Shown: positions 38,503 to 48,604, counted from the stretch's first letter. The stretch: 64,000 nucleotides of DNA from Pycnococcus provasolii (GCA_938743325.2 OW568868.1:930001-994000); one strand, 5' to 3'. Made by a program: numbers and translations. Notes: generated by a model not told the origin, from the sequence alone.

Positions 38503-39471
38503 ATGGTCGACGGCATCGATACAACTGCGAACGACATAAGAATATACAAGCACGGTCCTGTCGTAGCTGGCGTGCTCACTGCCGGAAAAGACAACGATCC
38601 TGTCGCAGCGGCGCGATGCGCTTCAGATGCCGTGCGCCAAACCCTGCTGCTATCGTATGCAGCAGTCGATGATGATGATGATGGGGACAACATCTTCATT
38701 GCCGTGCGTTCACCGATGCTGCACGTCCTGTCCAGCCCCGCCGCCGTAGCAGCAGGAGATGGTGGTGGTGGTGGCGAATCGTTCTACTGCATAATGGAGG
38801 ACAAGCAGCTGCAACCCGCATCAACTGTGGAAGCGCGACCACGCGGTCAGTCATGGAGTACACGCATCATTCCAATCATCAAAGGGCTCGACGACTTCCC
38901 GCTGATTGGAGATGTCAGCGCGATTGCGTGCACAGCCGCTCAACTTGCGTGGCTGTCATCACCATCCTCTTCTGTCTCGTCAGCATTGGCACGCGGGTGG
39001 GCACTTTGGCGCACACTTCTCTGGGCATTTGTGCTTGCGATTCAAAGCATACTACTGCGCAATCATCGCAAACTGGTGGTCATCGCACTCGGCGCCAGCG
39101 CAGATGCTCGAGACAGCAAACCTTTCAACTCCTCCCACATCGCTTCTCTGTGGAGTCGACTGGAGGCGCTACGTGAATTTGTCGGCATGACGCCGATGCC
39201 GGCTGATGAGCAAGCAGATTGGAATCATCGACGAGGAGGACGAGGAGGAGCCGACGACGGCGACGACGACGAAAGCAGCAAGGCGGCTACTACTACGGCT
39301 CAGCTGCTCAGTGCGTGCCTAGCTGAGACGGAGGTGTTCATCGGCATTCCTCCACCGCCTGAGCTAACACCTAGCAGCTACCACCACAGTACTACGAGCT
39401 TCGTGCACAGCCTCGGCCGGCGCATCCGCAACGCGGAACAGTTCGTGTGCGGCGACCAAAAAATAAACTAG
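38503..39471 (+). CDS. Unrecognised protein with a hydrophobic central segment
   Basis: 322 residues if it starts at the ATG at 38503; the frame is open back to about 38413 without an ATG, so a longer protein from an unseen exon is possible. The N-terminal third has IYKHGPVVAGVLTAGK and DNIFIAVRSPMLHVL; a hydrophobic part (WALWRTLLWAFVLAIQSILL) may span a membrane, followed by KLVVIALGASADA. Asp, Gly and Ala runs mark flexible loops. No family is recognised. It follows the HARE-HTH gene on the same strand with 156 bp between. Confidence 0.6.
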   Translation: MVDGIDTTANDIRIYKHGPVVAGVLTAGKDNDPVAAARCASDAVRQTLLLSYAAVDDDDDGDNIFIAVRSPMLHVLSSPAAVAAGDGGGGGESFYCIMEDKQLQPASTVEARPRGQSWSTRIIPIIKGLDDFPLIGDVSAIACTAAQLAWLSSPSSSVSSALARGWALWRTLLWAFVLAIQSILLRNHRKLVVIALGASADARDSKPFNSSHIASLWSRLEALREFVGMTPMPADEQADWNHRRGGRGGADDGDDDESSKAATTTAQLLSACLAETEVFIGIPPPPELTPSSYHHSTTSFVHSLGRRIRNAEQFVCGDQKIN

Positions 39472-39475
39472 AGAG

Positions 39476-39490
39476 TAACCCTAACCCTAA
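39476..39490 (+). repeat. Short CCCTAA telomere-type element
   Basis: TAACCCTAACCCTAA, two and a half units, five bases after a stop codon and about 70 bp before the next ATG. Too short to be a telomere; it may be a promoter telo-box for the gene starting at 39561. Confidence 0.6.
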
Positions 39491-39560
39491 AGCCCTTCCC
39501 CGGGCACCACCAATAGGGGACTTATCCCTCTGGCTTATCCACATTTTCCATCCTTTCCCG

Positions 39561-39956
39561 ATGTTGTTGTTGCTGTCGTCGTCGTCGTCGTCGTCGTCGC
39601 GAGTAGTCCGCGCCGTGCCCGTGCGAACGAAGCAGCAGCGCTGGACTACGCACACGCACGCACACGCACACATGCACACGCACGCACAGCAGAAGCAGAA
39701 GCAGAAGCAGAACCGCCGCTGCAAAGGACAACACACGACGACGACGCGCATACATTGCTCGCCAACGCCGACGCCGACGCCCGAGGAGAAGGATAAGGAC
39801 AACGACTATTATGCGGGATTTATCAAGGCACCTCTCGATGGAAGCGACTTGCAAGAGCGAGACAACCTCACTCCATCGCTCAAGCTCATGGGACAAAGCG
39901 CAGTCGTCATCGCGGTGCTATTCCTTGGGTTCCTCATCTCCAACGACCTCATCTAG
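39561..39956 (+). CDS. Small single-helix protein with transit-like N-terminus
   Basis: 131 residues. The first 80 are Ser, Arg, His, Gln and Thr-rich with dinucleotide-repeat coding (THAHAHMHTHAQQKQKQKQ), consistent with an organelle transit peptide but low in information. The C-terminal 50 residues look like a mature small membrane protein: YYAGFIKAPLDGSDLQERDN, then one transmembrane helix (SAVVIAVLFLGFLISNDLI) at the very end. A plastid thylakoid location is a guess. Family not recognised. Confidence 0.5.
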   Translation: MLLLLSSSSSSSSRVVRAVPVRTKQQRWTTHTHAHAHMHTHAQQKQKQKQNRRCKGQHTTTTRIHCSPTPTPTPEEKDKDNDYYAGFIKAPLDGSDLQERDNLTPSLKLMGQSAVVIAVLFLGFLISNDLI

Positions 39957-40097
39957 TTTTGTTTGTTTCATTTTTTTTAATAATATCATTTTTGTTGTTT
40001 CACATCCACCAACTCCAAAACTGACGCGTACGCGCATCGCACACGCGTACGCACACCCACCCATCCACACCAACTCTCTGGTTCTCTCACGGACAGC

Positions 40098-41804
40098 CTA
40101 CATCAACCCAATGGCCTTCCACCAAAACGCACCCACGCCGAACATCACCCCGTACTGGAACAGTGCCATAATACCGCCAACCTTCCACCACGTGGGTAAG
40201 TCGATGTATCCAGCTCCGTAATATACCACACCCTGCGCAGATGCGTAGTGCGTGATGGCGCCAAACAGATTCGTGCTGAACGACAGCGTGAGCGCCGCAA
40301 TCAGCACCGGAACGCCAGATCCAACCATCATCGCCAGGAAGGCTGCGTAAAGAGCACCAACGTGAGCAGTCTGGCTCGCGAATAGATAGTGGATCGCGAA
40401 GTACGCAACGTGAAGCACGGTGAACGCCATCGGCCAGGACATGGACGCACCCGCGAGCATGGTAGAGACGTTGTTCGCCAACCACGAGATAATTCCGAAC
40501 GTCTCGAGCTGCGCGGACATGCCAACGAGCGCGGAGAACCACAGGAGCGTGTCCCACGCACCCTTTTCCTGCAGGCAGTCCTGCCAAGAGATGACGCCGG
40601 AGCACAGCAACGCGCTCAGGCCGAGCAGCGCGGTGACGGGAGCGCTCACACCAAGCAAACCTGGCCCGAAGATCCACAGGAAGAGCAGGCTAGCGACGAC
40701 GCCGAGCGTAATCTTCTCGCCGCTCGTCGCAGGTCCCATCTCCTCAAGCTTCGCAGCCGCCATCGTGGGTGCGTCCGGCGTCTCCGTCACCTCCGGCGGG
40801 TAAATCTTGAAGAGCACGTACGGCGTGAGGACGAGCGCAAGGAAACCGGGAACGCACGACGCCAAGAGCCAGGATCCGAAGGTGATTCCGACGGCGCCCG
40901 CCGCCTCGGCGAGGCGTGCGCACAGCAGGTTCTGCGCGGCACCCGTCAGGAAGATTCCAGACGTGAGGTTGCAGCACTGAAGCGAGTTCTGGATCAGGTA
41001 GGCACCCATCTTCTTCTCCGTGCCTTTCGCAGGATCGCTGCCGCAAGCTTTCGAAAGGCTAAGAATCACGGGAAGCATCACACCGCCGTGTCTGGCAGCC
41101 GTGCTCGGCAAGCCGGGTGCGACGATAGCCTCCGCGGCAGTGAGCGCATAGCCCAGCCCGAGCGTCGTCTTGCCGAAGAATCGCGCGAACATGAATCCCA
41201 CACGATTGCCCAGCCCCGTCTTCACGAACGCGCGCGCGATGAAGAAGACGCTCACAATGAGCCAGACGACGTCGAGCGTGAATGCGGAGAACGCTTGCTG
41301 GAACGTGAGGGTCTTCGTCACGAGCGCGAGTGTGACGCTGCACATGGACCACGCTCCGACGGGAAGTGGGTTGAGAACGATGCCAGCGATGGTTCCGACG
41401 AAGATGGAGAGCAGCGACCACGCCTGCCCGGTGACTCCAGCGGGGATGGGCAAGAGGAACCGTATCGCCAGCCCGAGCGCGATGGAAGCCGCCGCGGGCA
41501 CCAACTTGATTGGTGTGAGCGAGGGCTTCTCCGCCGCCGCCGCAGCAACGACCGCATGCTTCGACGCCGACAGCGCCGTGCTGGACGCGGGCACACCGCC
41601 TTGGTCGTTTTGCTGCCGCTTCGCCGCCCGTCTGTCCCGGGTGTGCGCGTGTGGCGTCGTCTCCCCGTTCGCCGCGAGATGTGTCGTCAGCGTGCGAGGC
41701 GGAGGCGTCGTCGTCGAGCGCGGGGCTAGCCGTGCGCGCGACGCGGTGGTTGCTCGCGCCTGCTTTGGAGCGCGAGACGGCAGCTTACACGTGGCGGCGA
41801 GCAT
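40098..41804 (-). CDS. DiT: Plastid dicarboxylate translocator (DiT, DASS family)
   Basis: 568 residues with a Ser/Arg/Ala-rich transit peptide of about 75 residues and then 12 or so hydrophobic helices of the divalent anion:sodium symporter family. Family-typical parts are LGLAIRFLLPIPAGVTGQAW, the loop MLPVILSLSKACGSDP, and SLQCCNLTSGIFLTGAAQN, a DASS substrate-site region. Plastid members exchange 2-oxoglutarate or glutamate for malate, linking nitrogen assimilation and photorespiration to the cytosol. The frame is open upstream to a non-ATG; the first ATG is at 41804. It is divergent from HMCES over 176 bp. Confidence 0.93.
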   Translation of the reverse strand: MLAATCKLPSRAPKQARATTASRARLAPRSTTTPPPRTLTTHLAANGETTPHAHTRDRRAAKRQQNDQGGVPASSTALSASKHAVVAAAAAEKPSLTPIKLVPAAASIALGLAIRFLLPIPAGVTGQAWSLLSIFVGTIAGIVLNPLPVGAWSMCSVTLALVTKTLTFQQAFSAFTLDVVWLIVSVFFIARAFVKTGLGNRVGFMFARFFGKTTLGLGYALTAAEAIVAPGLPSTAARHGGVMLPVILSLSKACGSDPAKGTEKKMGAYLIQNSLQCCNLTSGIFLTGAAQNLLCARLAEAAGAVGITFGSWLLASCVPGFLALVLTPYVLFKIYPPEVTETPDAPTMAAAKLEEMGPATSGEKITLGVVASLLFLWIFGPGLLGVSAPVTALLGLSALLCSGVISWQDCLQEKGAWDTLLWFSALVGMSAQLETFGIISWLANNVSTMLAGASMSWPMAFTVLHVAYFAIHYLFASQTAHVGALYAAFLAMMVGSGVPVLIAALTLSFSTNLFGAITHYASAQGVVYYGAGYIDLPTWWKVGGIMALFQYGVMFGVGAFWWKAIGLM

Positions 41805-41980
41805 CGAGAGAGAGAGATACGAGAGGGAGCAAAAGGACGGGGAGAAAAGAGAGAGAGAAATATTCAAAGAAAGATACAACCTTATCTGAAAGCAATTAGG
41901 GGTTTGAAAATCTTTTTTGCAAGGTGATGCTCCCCCCGGCCCTGTTCCCCGGCCCGGACGCCAGGCGTATTCACGCTCTC

Positions 41981-42944
41981 ATGTGCGGTCGCGGCGTCGT
42001 CCACGCGTCTGGCGCGCACGTCAACCGCGTCTCCAAGGCGGCGTCCGGGAAAAACGCCACGTGCGGAGGAACGGCGGTGCTCGACGACGAGCAGGTCTGC
42101 GCGCACAACTACAACTACCACCCGGGGCAGACGTGCCCAGTGCTCGTGCTGAAGACGCACCACGACGGAACGACACGTGTCTGCGAGCTGCAGAACAAGC
42201 AGTGGGGTCTCGTCCCTCGATTCACGCGGCTGGATGAAGATGAAAAGCCGAACTTCTTCAAAATGTTCAACGCGCGTTCAGAGTCCGTCGACTCGAAACC
42301 GTCGTTCAAACAGCTCGTCAACACACACCGGGGCGTGGTGCTGTTTAGCGGGTACTACGAGTGGATGACGCCGCCAGGGTCAAGTCAGAAGCATAAGCAG
42401 CCTTACTACGTCCATCGCACGTCCGACGAACCTCTCGCTCTAGCCGCGATTTACGACCAATGTGGCGAGCTGGCAACCTTTACCGTATGTCTGAAGAACA
42501 TCTCGCTAAACAATAGTGGAATAACATTCATTGACTAACCTTAGCAAACTTTTTACCGAACAGATTCTGACGACAGACTCCACGCGCAGTGCGGTATCAT
42601 GGTTGCACGACCGCATGCCAGTTATACTTCGAGACGAGGAATCGATTCGAAAATGGATGGACGTCTCACAACCACTGCCTTACGAATTGCTTGGACCATA
42701 CACCGAAAAGGACCTCGAAGCGTTCAAGGTGACTTCAGACGTGGGAAACATGAAGCTCAATCACCCACGATGCTGCGAACCACTGAAGACCAAGGCGGTG
42801 AGTGAGAGCGCCATAGCGAAGCTCTTCGCGAAGAAGAAGGTGGCATCGCCTACGGCGAAGAGGGAGCGCGACGACGACGACGATGAAGGTGCTGCTGCTG
42901 CTGCTCCAGAGTCCGCGAAAGTGAAACGTGAAAAAGTGGATTAA
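41981..42944 (+). CDS. HMCES: HMCES/SRAP-domain abasic-site DNA-protein crosslinker
   Basis: Two exons, 41981-42484 and 42564-42944, joined over a 79-nt phase-0 intron (donor GTATGT, acceptor AACAG), giving 294 residues. The join makes LATFT plus ILTTDS, matching the SRAP core. SRAP proteins covalently trap abasic sites in single-stranded DNA through Cys2, exposed after Met removal; only the ATG at 41981 gives MCGRG, which decides the start over an in-frame ATG at 41927. Other family residues are FNARSES, GYYEW (active-site glutamate) and SWLHDRMPVIL (active-site histidine). The tail is acidic then Lys-rich. The stop is 38 bp from that of valyl-tRNA synthetase. Confidence 0.93.
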
Positions 42945-42982
42945 TATGTTGCAATTTGTAGAATAAAAAACCCAATTGTGAA

Positions 42983-45900
42983 CTAAATCATGGCGCCACG
43001 CATATCTCTAATGTTAGCGGCGATCTGTGCAAGCTCCTTCGTGATGGACTCAATTTCCGCCGCATTCTTCTCCTTCACGCTATCCGGCACACTCGTGTCG
43101 TATCCAGCGCGATTCACAGCCTGCATCTTCTTCTCAAGCGCAGCCTTGCGGTCAGCCTCCTTCTTCTCCAGCTTCGCGAGCTCCGCCTTGGGGTCCACCA
43201 TGCCCGCTAACATCATGTACATGCTCAATGACTCGTTCACCACGCTCACGCCGCAGCCCTTGGGAACCTCCGCGGGGGAGGCGAGCGACTTGATGGAGCC
43301 CGCGGCGGATAGCGCGCAGATATCCGTCGCCTGCCGCATGATGACGTCGCGGTGCATCGACGAGTCGCTTAATGCGTAAACCTCGGGCTTTTGCTTGTTT
43401 GTCATGCCGTAGCTCATCTTCTGCGCGCGGATCGTGCGCACGGCGGTCATCACGATATCCATCTCCTCCTCCACCTTTCCGTCGTGCATGAAATTCGTCT
43501 GCGATGCTTGTGGATATTCCGCAAGCATCACAGACTCACATGTGTTGCCCTTAGCCTTGGGCAGACGCTGCCAAAGCTCCTCCGTCACGAATGGCATGAA
43601 CGGATGCAGAAGGCGCAGTCCCACGTCGAGGCAAATGCACAGCGTAATGCGGTACGCAAGCTTCACGCTATCGTCGTCGCCGGCAAGCGGTCCCTTGCAA
43701 GCTTCGATGAAGACGTCGCAAATCTCCGACTGCCAGAAGTTGTAGATCACCTGCGTGCTGCCGGAAAATTCGTAGTTCTCCATGCACTTGTTCGTCTCCG
43801 CCACCGCGGCGTGCAGCCTGCTGAGGATCCAGCGGCAGTAGAAGGGATACGAAGAGAGGCGGAAGTGAGGCTGCGGTGCGGAGCCCCCAACGTACTCTGC
43901 AAACGACATGGACGGAACCTGCGCCTCCGTGAGATTGCTGCGCCCCTTCTCACCCACGTGCCCGATGGCAAACTTCAGCGCGTTCCACAGCTTGTTGCAC
44001 CAGTGCCGGTACGAAACGACGCGATTCACGTCGAGGTTGATGTCGCGAGCTTGCGCGGTGTAGTTGGCCAACCCAAAGCGAAGCGCGTCCGTGCCGCACT
44101 GCGGGATGCCACTCGGGAAGTCCTGCGTCTGTCCCTTCTGCGCCTTTTCCACCTCCTTCGGGTCGAGGTTGCCACCCACCAGCGTCTCGTGCAGACCCTC
44201 CAGCGAAATGCCCTCAATCACGTGCAGCGGATCAACGACGTTGCCGAGTGACTTTGACATTTTTCGACCGTGCGCGTCACGCACCATCGCGTGTAGATAA
44301 ATCTGCTTGAAAGGAATCTTCCCCGTCAGCTTCATGCCCATCATCACCATGCGAGCAACCCAGAAGAAGAGAATGTCGTGGCCCGTCTCGAGCATCGCCG
44401 TGGGGTAGAACTTCTCGAGGTCCTGCGTCTGATTTGGCCACCCAAATACGCTGAACGGGAAGAGGCCGGAAGAGAACCACGTGTCGAGCACGTCGTCATC
44501 CTGAACCAACGTAATCTTCTTGTCTCCGCGAGGGTTGAACTTCTGCTGAGCGCGGCGCTCCGCATCCTCAGGCGTGCGGCCACATACCCACCTTTCGAGG
44601 TTCTCCGACGGTGCGCCCGGCTTGCCGGAGTTGTCATCTCCCTCGATGCTGACGTAGTATGCGGGAATTCGGTGACCCCACCACAGCTGCCGAGAAATGC
44701 ACCAGTCGCGGATGTTCTCCAGCCACCGGAACCACGTCGTCTCGAACGACTTGGGCAAGATCTCGAGTTCCCCGCTGCGCACAGCCTTGCATGCATTATC
44801 TGCCATCTCCTTGCAGCTCACCCACCACTGCGGCTTGAGCAGAGGCTCGATGACGTCCTTTGATCGGCTGCAGATGGGAATCTTCATTGCATTGTCCTTC
44901 TTGCCGCGGAACAGTCCCTTCTCCTCCAAAGCCTTGACGACGCTAACGCGCGCTTCGAAGCGCCTCTGACCCTTGAACTCCGCATTTGCCGGATGAGAGC
45001 TGAGCTTTCCGTCGTCGGTGTAGATGTTGATGAAGTCCAGGTTGTGACGCTTTCCCGTCTGAAAGTCGTTCGGGTCGTGCGCGGGCGTGATCTTCACTGC
45101 GCCGGTACCAAACGTCATGTCGACAAGCTCGGCGTCAGTGATGATGGGAATCTTGCGGCCGTTGAACGGGTGAATGGCGTGCTTGCCGTGCAGGTGCGTG
45201 TAGCGCGGATCTTCGGGGTGCACGGCAACCGCCGTATCGCCAAGCATCGTCTCAGGACGCGTGGTGGCAACCACAATCTCGCCCGCGCCGCCCTCAAGCG
45301 GGTAAGCAAACTCCGTGAGTACACCAAACTCCACCGGCTTGTCGTATCCCGGCACGGGCATCATTTTGCGTCCAGTCAGCTCCTCGTAATCCACCTCGAT
45401 GTCAGAGATTGCTGACTTGAGCGTGCAGCTCCAGTTAACAAGGCGGTTGTCGCGGTAGATGCACCCTTCGTCGTGCATACGCACGAACGCCTCCTTCACC
45501 GCCTCGGACAGCTTGTCGTCCATCGTGAACGCCTCGCGCGACCAGTCGAGCGACGACCCGAGGCGGCGCAGCTGCGTGGTGATGCGATTTCCATATTCCT
45601 CCTTCCACTTCCACACCTCCTTGACAAACGGCTCGCGTCCTAGATCGTGCCTCGTCTGTCCCCGCTCCTTCTTGAGCTTCTTCTCCACGACCGTCTGCGT
45701 TGCGATGCCCGCGTGATCCGTGCCTGGGATCCACAGAGCCTCGAATCCGCACATGCGCTTGTACCGGATGACTGTGTCCTGGATCGAGTTGGTAAGAGCG
45801 TGGCCGAGGTGAAGGCTGCCAGTCACGTTCGGCGGGGGAATGACGATGACGTACGGCTTGCGCTTCGTCTTGTTGTCACCCCTGAAGAAGCCTTTCTTCT

Positions 45901-46996
45901 CCCACCAGCTATACCACGTCGCCTCAACAATGTTTGGGTTGTACCCCTTTAGCATTGGCCGAGTCGTGTCCTTGCGCTCGCCCACAGGGACAGCCATCAG
46001 CACATCGAGCTCTTCCTTCTCCGCCGCCGCCTCCTCGCCTGCCGCCGCCGCCTTTTCCGCCGCCATCGCCGCCTTCTTCGCCGCACGCGAGGAGTTGCCG
46101 CCGCCTGCCGCGTTGGCTGCCGCCTTCTCCTTCGCCGCCGCCTCCTTAGCCTTCTGCCTCGCCTCGAATTCCGCCTGCTTCTTCGCCTTCTCAGCCTCCT
46201 TCCGAGCCTTCTTCGCAGCCGCCTTGGCTGCGGGGTCGTCGGGCAAGGCGGAGTCCGCCGGCGGCGCTGCCGCCGGCGGTGCTGCCTTCTTGGCCTTGCT
46301 CTCGTCGCCAGCTTTCGAAGGGGCCGAAGGTGAAGCGCCCGAAGAGGCGACGACCGGCGCAGGCTTGCATCCACCCTTGGGGATGGTCCAACTTGTCGAC
46401 GACGCCTTGGACGAGCCAAGCCCGCTCGCGCCACCCACCGCTTGCAGGAACGGCGACTGGTGTACGACCGTATCAAGCCACCTGAACGTGCACGGATACG
46501 CCGACCGTTCCGCCGCGCCCAGTATGCCATTGCGCGCAAGCAGGTGCAACGACGCAGCGTACGCCAAGTCTGCGAGTGTCATTCTGTGGTTGTTGCCGAG
46601 GAATGTCTGCAGCAGAAGTGCTTTTTCTAGCACCGCAAGACTCTCCTCCACGCACGCCTTCGCCGCCTGAGCCTCAGGCGCGTCGGCACCGTCCTTCGCG
46701 AAGAGCCATCGCTGCGCGGCAGCATCCAGCCTCGTCGACGAGTCGAGCCACGCGTCAATCTGCGACTTCTCGAGGGCTTCCCCACTGTACACCGCGCTCG
46801 ATCCGTTGATGGAGGCGATGTAACGCAGTGTGGCGTGTCCCCCGCGCACCACCCTTCCCTCCGCGGTGGTTGCCGTGAGCTCGCCAGCGTGCTTGTCAGA
46901 GAGCTGTGCGGATACTTCGGTGTTGCACGCCGCGGCTGCGACGCACACCTTCAAGGCGTTTGCGTCGAGCGTGTGCGCGCTGATCTGCGTCGCCAT
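42983..46996 (-). CDS. VARS: Valyl-tRNA synthetase with N-terminal GST-like domain
   Basis: 1337 residues. Residues 1-190 look like a GST-like module (ASINGSSAVYSGEALEKSQI near 65, then a helical C-domain with RMTLADLAYAAS). A Pro/Ala/Lys-rich charged linker follows (about 205-330). The class I synthetase body has GSLHLGHALTNS (HIGH, near 397), IPGTDHAGIATQ, and GRKMSKSLGN (KMSKS, near 912), with an editing domain between and a C-terminal anticodon-binding and coiled-coil tail. It charges tRNA-Val, probably in the cytosol because no transit peptide is seen. GST fusion is best known in animal ValRS and may anchor an elongation or synthetase complex. Confidence 0.95.
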   Translation of the reverse strand: MATQISAHTLDANALKVCVAAAACNTEVSAQLSDKHAGELTATTAEGRVVRGGHATLRYIASINGSSAVYSGEALEKSQIDAWLDSSTRLDAAAQRWLFAKDGADAPEAQAAKACVEESLAVLEKALLLQTFLGNNHRMTLADLAYAASLHLLARNGILGAAERSAYPCTFRWLDTVVHQSPFLQAVGGASGLGSSKASSTSWTIPKGGCKPAPVVASSGASPSAPSKAGDESKAKKAAPPAAAPPADSALPDDPAAKAAAKKARKEAEKAKKQAEFEARQKAKEAAAKEKAAANAAGGGNSSRAAKKAAMAAEKAAAAGEEAAAEKEELDVLMAVPVGERKDTTRPMLKGYNPNIVEATWYSWWEKKGFFRGDNKTKRKPYVIVIPPPNVTGSLHLGHALTNSIQDTVIRYKRMCGFEALWIPGTDHAGIATQTVVEKKLKKERGQTRHDLGREPFVKEVWKWKEEYGNRITTQLRRLGSSLDWSREAFTMDDKLSEAVKEAFVRMHDEGCIYRDNRLVNWSCTLKSAISDIEVDYEELTGRKMMPVPGYDKPVEFGVLTEFAYPLEGGAGEIVVATTRPETMLGDTAVAVHPEDPRYTHLHGKHAIHPFNGRKIPIITDAELVDMTFGTGAVKITPAHDPNDFQTGKRHNLDFINIYTDDGKLSSHPANAEFKGQRRFEARVSVVKALEEKGLFRGKKDNAMKIPICSRSKDVIEPLLKPQWWVSCKEMADNACKAVRSGELEILPKSFETTWFRWLENIRDWCISRQLWWGHRIPAYYVSIEGDDNSGKPGAPSENLERWVCGRTPEDAERRAQQKFNPRGDKKITLVQDDDVLDTWFSSGLFPFSVFGWPNQTQDLEKFYPTAMLETGHDILFFWVARMVMMGMKLTGKIPFKQIYLHAMVRDAHGRKMSKSLGNVVDPLHVIEGISLEGLHETLVGGNLDPKEVEKAQKGQTQDFPSGIPQCGTDALRFGLANYTAQARDINLDVNRVVSYRHWCNKLWNALKFAIGHVGEKGRSNLTEAQVPSMSFAEYVGGSAPQPHFRLSSYPFYCRWILSRLHAAVAETNKCMENYEFSGSTQVIYNFWQSEICDVFIEACKGPLAGDDDSVKLAYRITLCICLDVGLRLLHPFMPFVTEELWQRLPKAKGNTCESVMLAEYPQASQTNFMHDGKVEEEMDIVMTAVRTIRAQKMSYGMTNKQKPEVYALSDSSMHRDVIMRQATDICALSAAGSIKSLASPAEVPKGCGVSVVNESLSMYMMLAGMVDPKAELAKLEKKEADRKAALEKKMQAVNRAGYDTSVPDSVKEKNAAEIESITKELAQIAANIRDMRGAMI

Positions 46997-47193
46997 TTCG
47001 CGTCGCTTGGTATGCGGACGTCAGGCTGGTATTGGTAGCTGCGCCGCCGGGACGAGGGAGAACAAGCAGAGGAGAGGCTGAGGCTGAGAGGAGAGCGACC
47101 CGGCGCAAAACCGGTGTCCCCGCCTTCCCCCTCCCGTCCCCCCTCCCTCCCCGTCCCGCCCCCCGCAGCCACCTCAACAAGCACGATGCGAAG

Positions 47194-48522
47194 ATGAGAA
47201 TGAACTACTGCTACTACTACTACGCCATCACCACGGGCGCGCGCGCACTCAACAAACTCGCGTGGACGGCCGCATTCTCGGCCGCACCGGCGTTGCCGCG
47301 CGTGAAGAAGAGAGACGCGCCTCGGCGGGCGTCCAAGCCGTTCGTCGACGCCGCCTCGGCGTTGGTGCAGGGCGGGGATGGCGGACGTGGCTCGCTCGCG
47401 CTCGCGAAGAGAGGAGGGAGCGGCATGTCTCCGCCGGATGGCGGGAACGGAGGAAAAGGCGGCGGGGCGTACGTCGAAGCTGCGGCGGGTGTGCGCGACT
47501 TGAGCGGCATAACTGCGCTGTACCGTGCAGAAAAGGGAGGACACGGAGGCGGCGACGGCATGTATGGCAGGAGAGCGAAAGACGTCGTCATTCAAGTTCC
47601 GCTCGGAACGTGGGCGGAGGTGTACCGCGTCGACGACGACGGGGACAAGTCTTGGGACGACGCTGGCGGCGACGTGGACTTCGAAGTTAGCCAAAGTGCG
47701 CACGCGACGTTCGAGGTTCCGGTGCTTACGCTCGACCTGTCCACCGCCGGGGAACGCCACCTCGTCGCCGCGGGTGGCGTGGGTGGCCTGGGCAGCCGAT
47801 CAAAAGGCTCACGGCACCGCAGTCGCATTGCGCTAAACACCATGCCCGGTTTTCTTCGTGATAAGCAGCTTGACCCTGAGGACTCGGTGCGCCAAGCCGC
47901 CATGGGAGGCGCGGGTGAGTCGGTGCGTCTCAGCCTGCGTCTGAAAACATTGGCAGATATTGGCCTTGTTGGTGCGCCGAATGCTGGCAAGTCGAGTCTG
48001 CTGCGTGCCATATCGACCGCCCGCCCGGCAGTTGCGGATTATCCGTTCACGACAATCTCGCCGATGGTCGGAAGTGTCGTGTGCCCTCCCGACGGCGCCA
48101 TGCTGAGCGTCGCGGACGTTCCCGGCCTGCTGCGAGGTGCAAGCATGGGCAAGGGTATGGGAATTGATTTCCTCAGGCATGTCGAGAGGGCGCCGTTTCT
48201 CGCGTTTGTCGTCGACGTTTGCGCGGATCCGCACGAGGTGGTCGAGTGGCTGCTGACGGAGTTGGCGGCGTACGACGAAAGCCTCGTATCACGCCCGAGG
48301 TTGGTGGTGGCAAACAAGGTGGATCTTCCCGAGGGTCGCGAACGTGCGCGTGTGCTGCGCGAAGGTCTTCCGTCTGAGGAAGTTATTGCCGTGAGCGCAC
48401 TCACGGGCGAGGGCATGGGCGAACTTATCAGGACCATGAGACGAATGCTCGAAAGTCAAGTTGTTGACTGGAAGGCGAGGGACTACGACCCTGTTGCGCT
48501 TGCGAAGAAGAAGTTGATGTAA
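47194..48522 (+). CDS. Obg-family GTPase, organellar (ObgC-like)
   Basis: 442 residues. The glycine-rich Obg fold is clear (VQGGDGGRGSLALAKRGG, MSPPDGGNGGKGGGAYVEA, LRLKTLADIGLVG). G motifs: G1 GAPNAGKSSLL near 260, G3 DVPGLLRGA, G4 VANKVDLPEG, and G5 ISALTG-type VSALTGEG. Obg GTPases assist assembly of the 50S ribosomal subunit in bacteria and plastids or mitochondria. The frame is open upstream without ATG, and two ATGs at 47194 and 47200 begin a basic, Tyr-rich N-terminus that could be an import signal. It is divergent from valyl-tRNA synthetase over 197 bp. Confidence 0.93.
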   Translation: MRMNYCYYYYAITTGARALNKLAWTAAFSAAPALPRVKKRDAPRRASKPFVDAASALVQGGDGGRGSLALAKRGGSGMSPPDGGNGGKGGGAYVEAAAGVRDLSGITALYRAEKGGHGGGDGMYGRRAKDVVIQVPLGTWAEVYRVDDDGDKSWDDAGGDVDFEVSQSAHATFEVPVLTLDLSTAGERHLVAAGGVGGLGSRSKGSRHRSRIALNTMPGFLRDKQLDPEDSVRQAAMGGAGESVRLSLRLKTLADIGLVGAPNAGKSSLLRAISTARPAVADYPFTTISPMVGSVVCPPDGAMLSVADVPGLLRGASMGKGMGIDFLRHVERAPFLAFVVDVCADPHEVVEWLLTELAAYDESLVSRPRLVVANKVDLPEGRERARVLREGLPSEEVIAVSALTGEGMGELIRTMRRMLESQVVDWKARDYDPVALAKKKLM

Positions 48523-48604
48523 TTTTATTGTATTATATTTTACTTTATGTCTTTAACTACTAACTACTAATCTATTTGGAAAGCTTTCCTAGTAATTCAT
48601 GTTC

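Noticed and set aside
40389-41729. 446-codon open frame opposite the dicarboxylate translocator
   Set aside because: Composition is almost wholly Arg, Glu, Ala and Gly, the reverse complement of hydrophobic codons; no domain.
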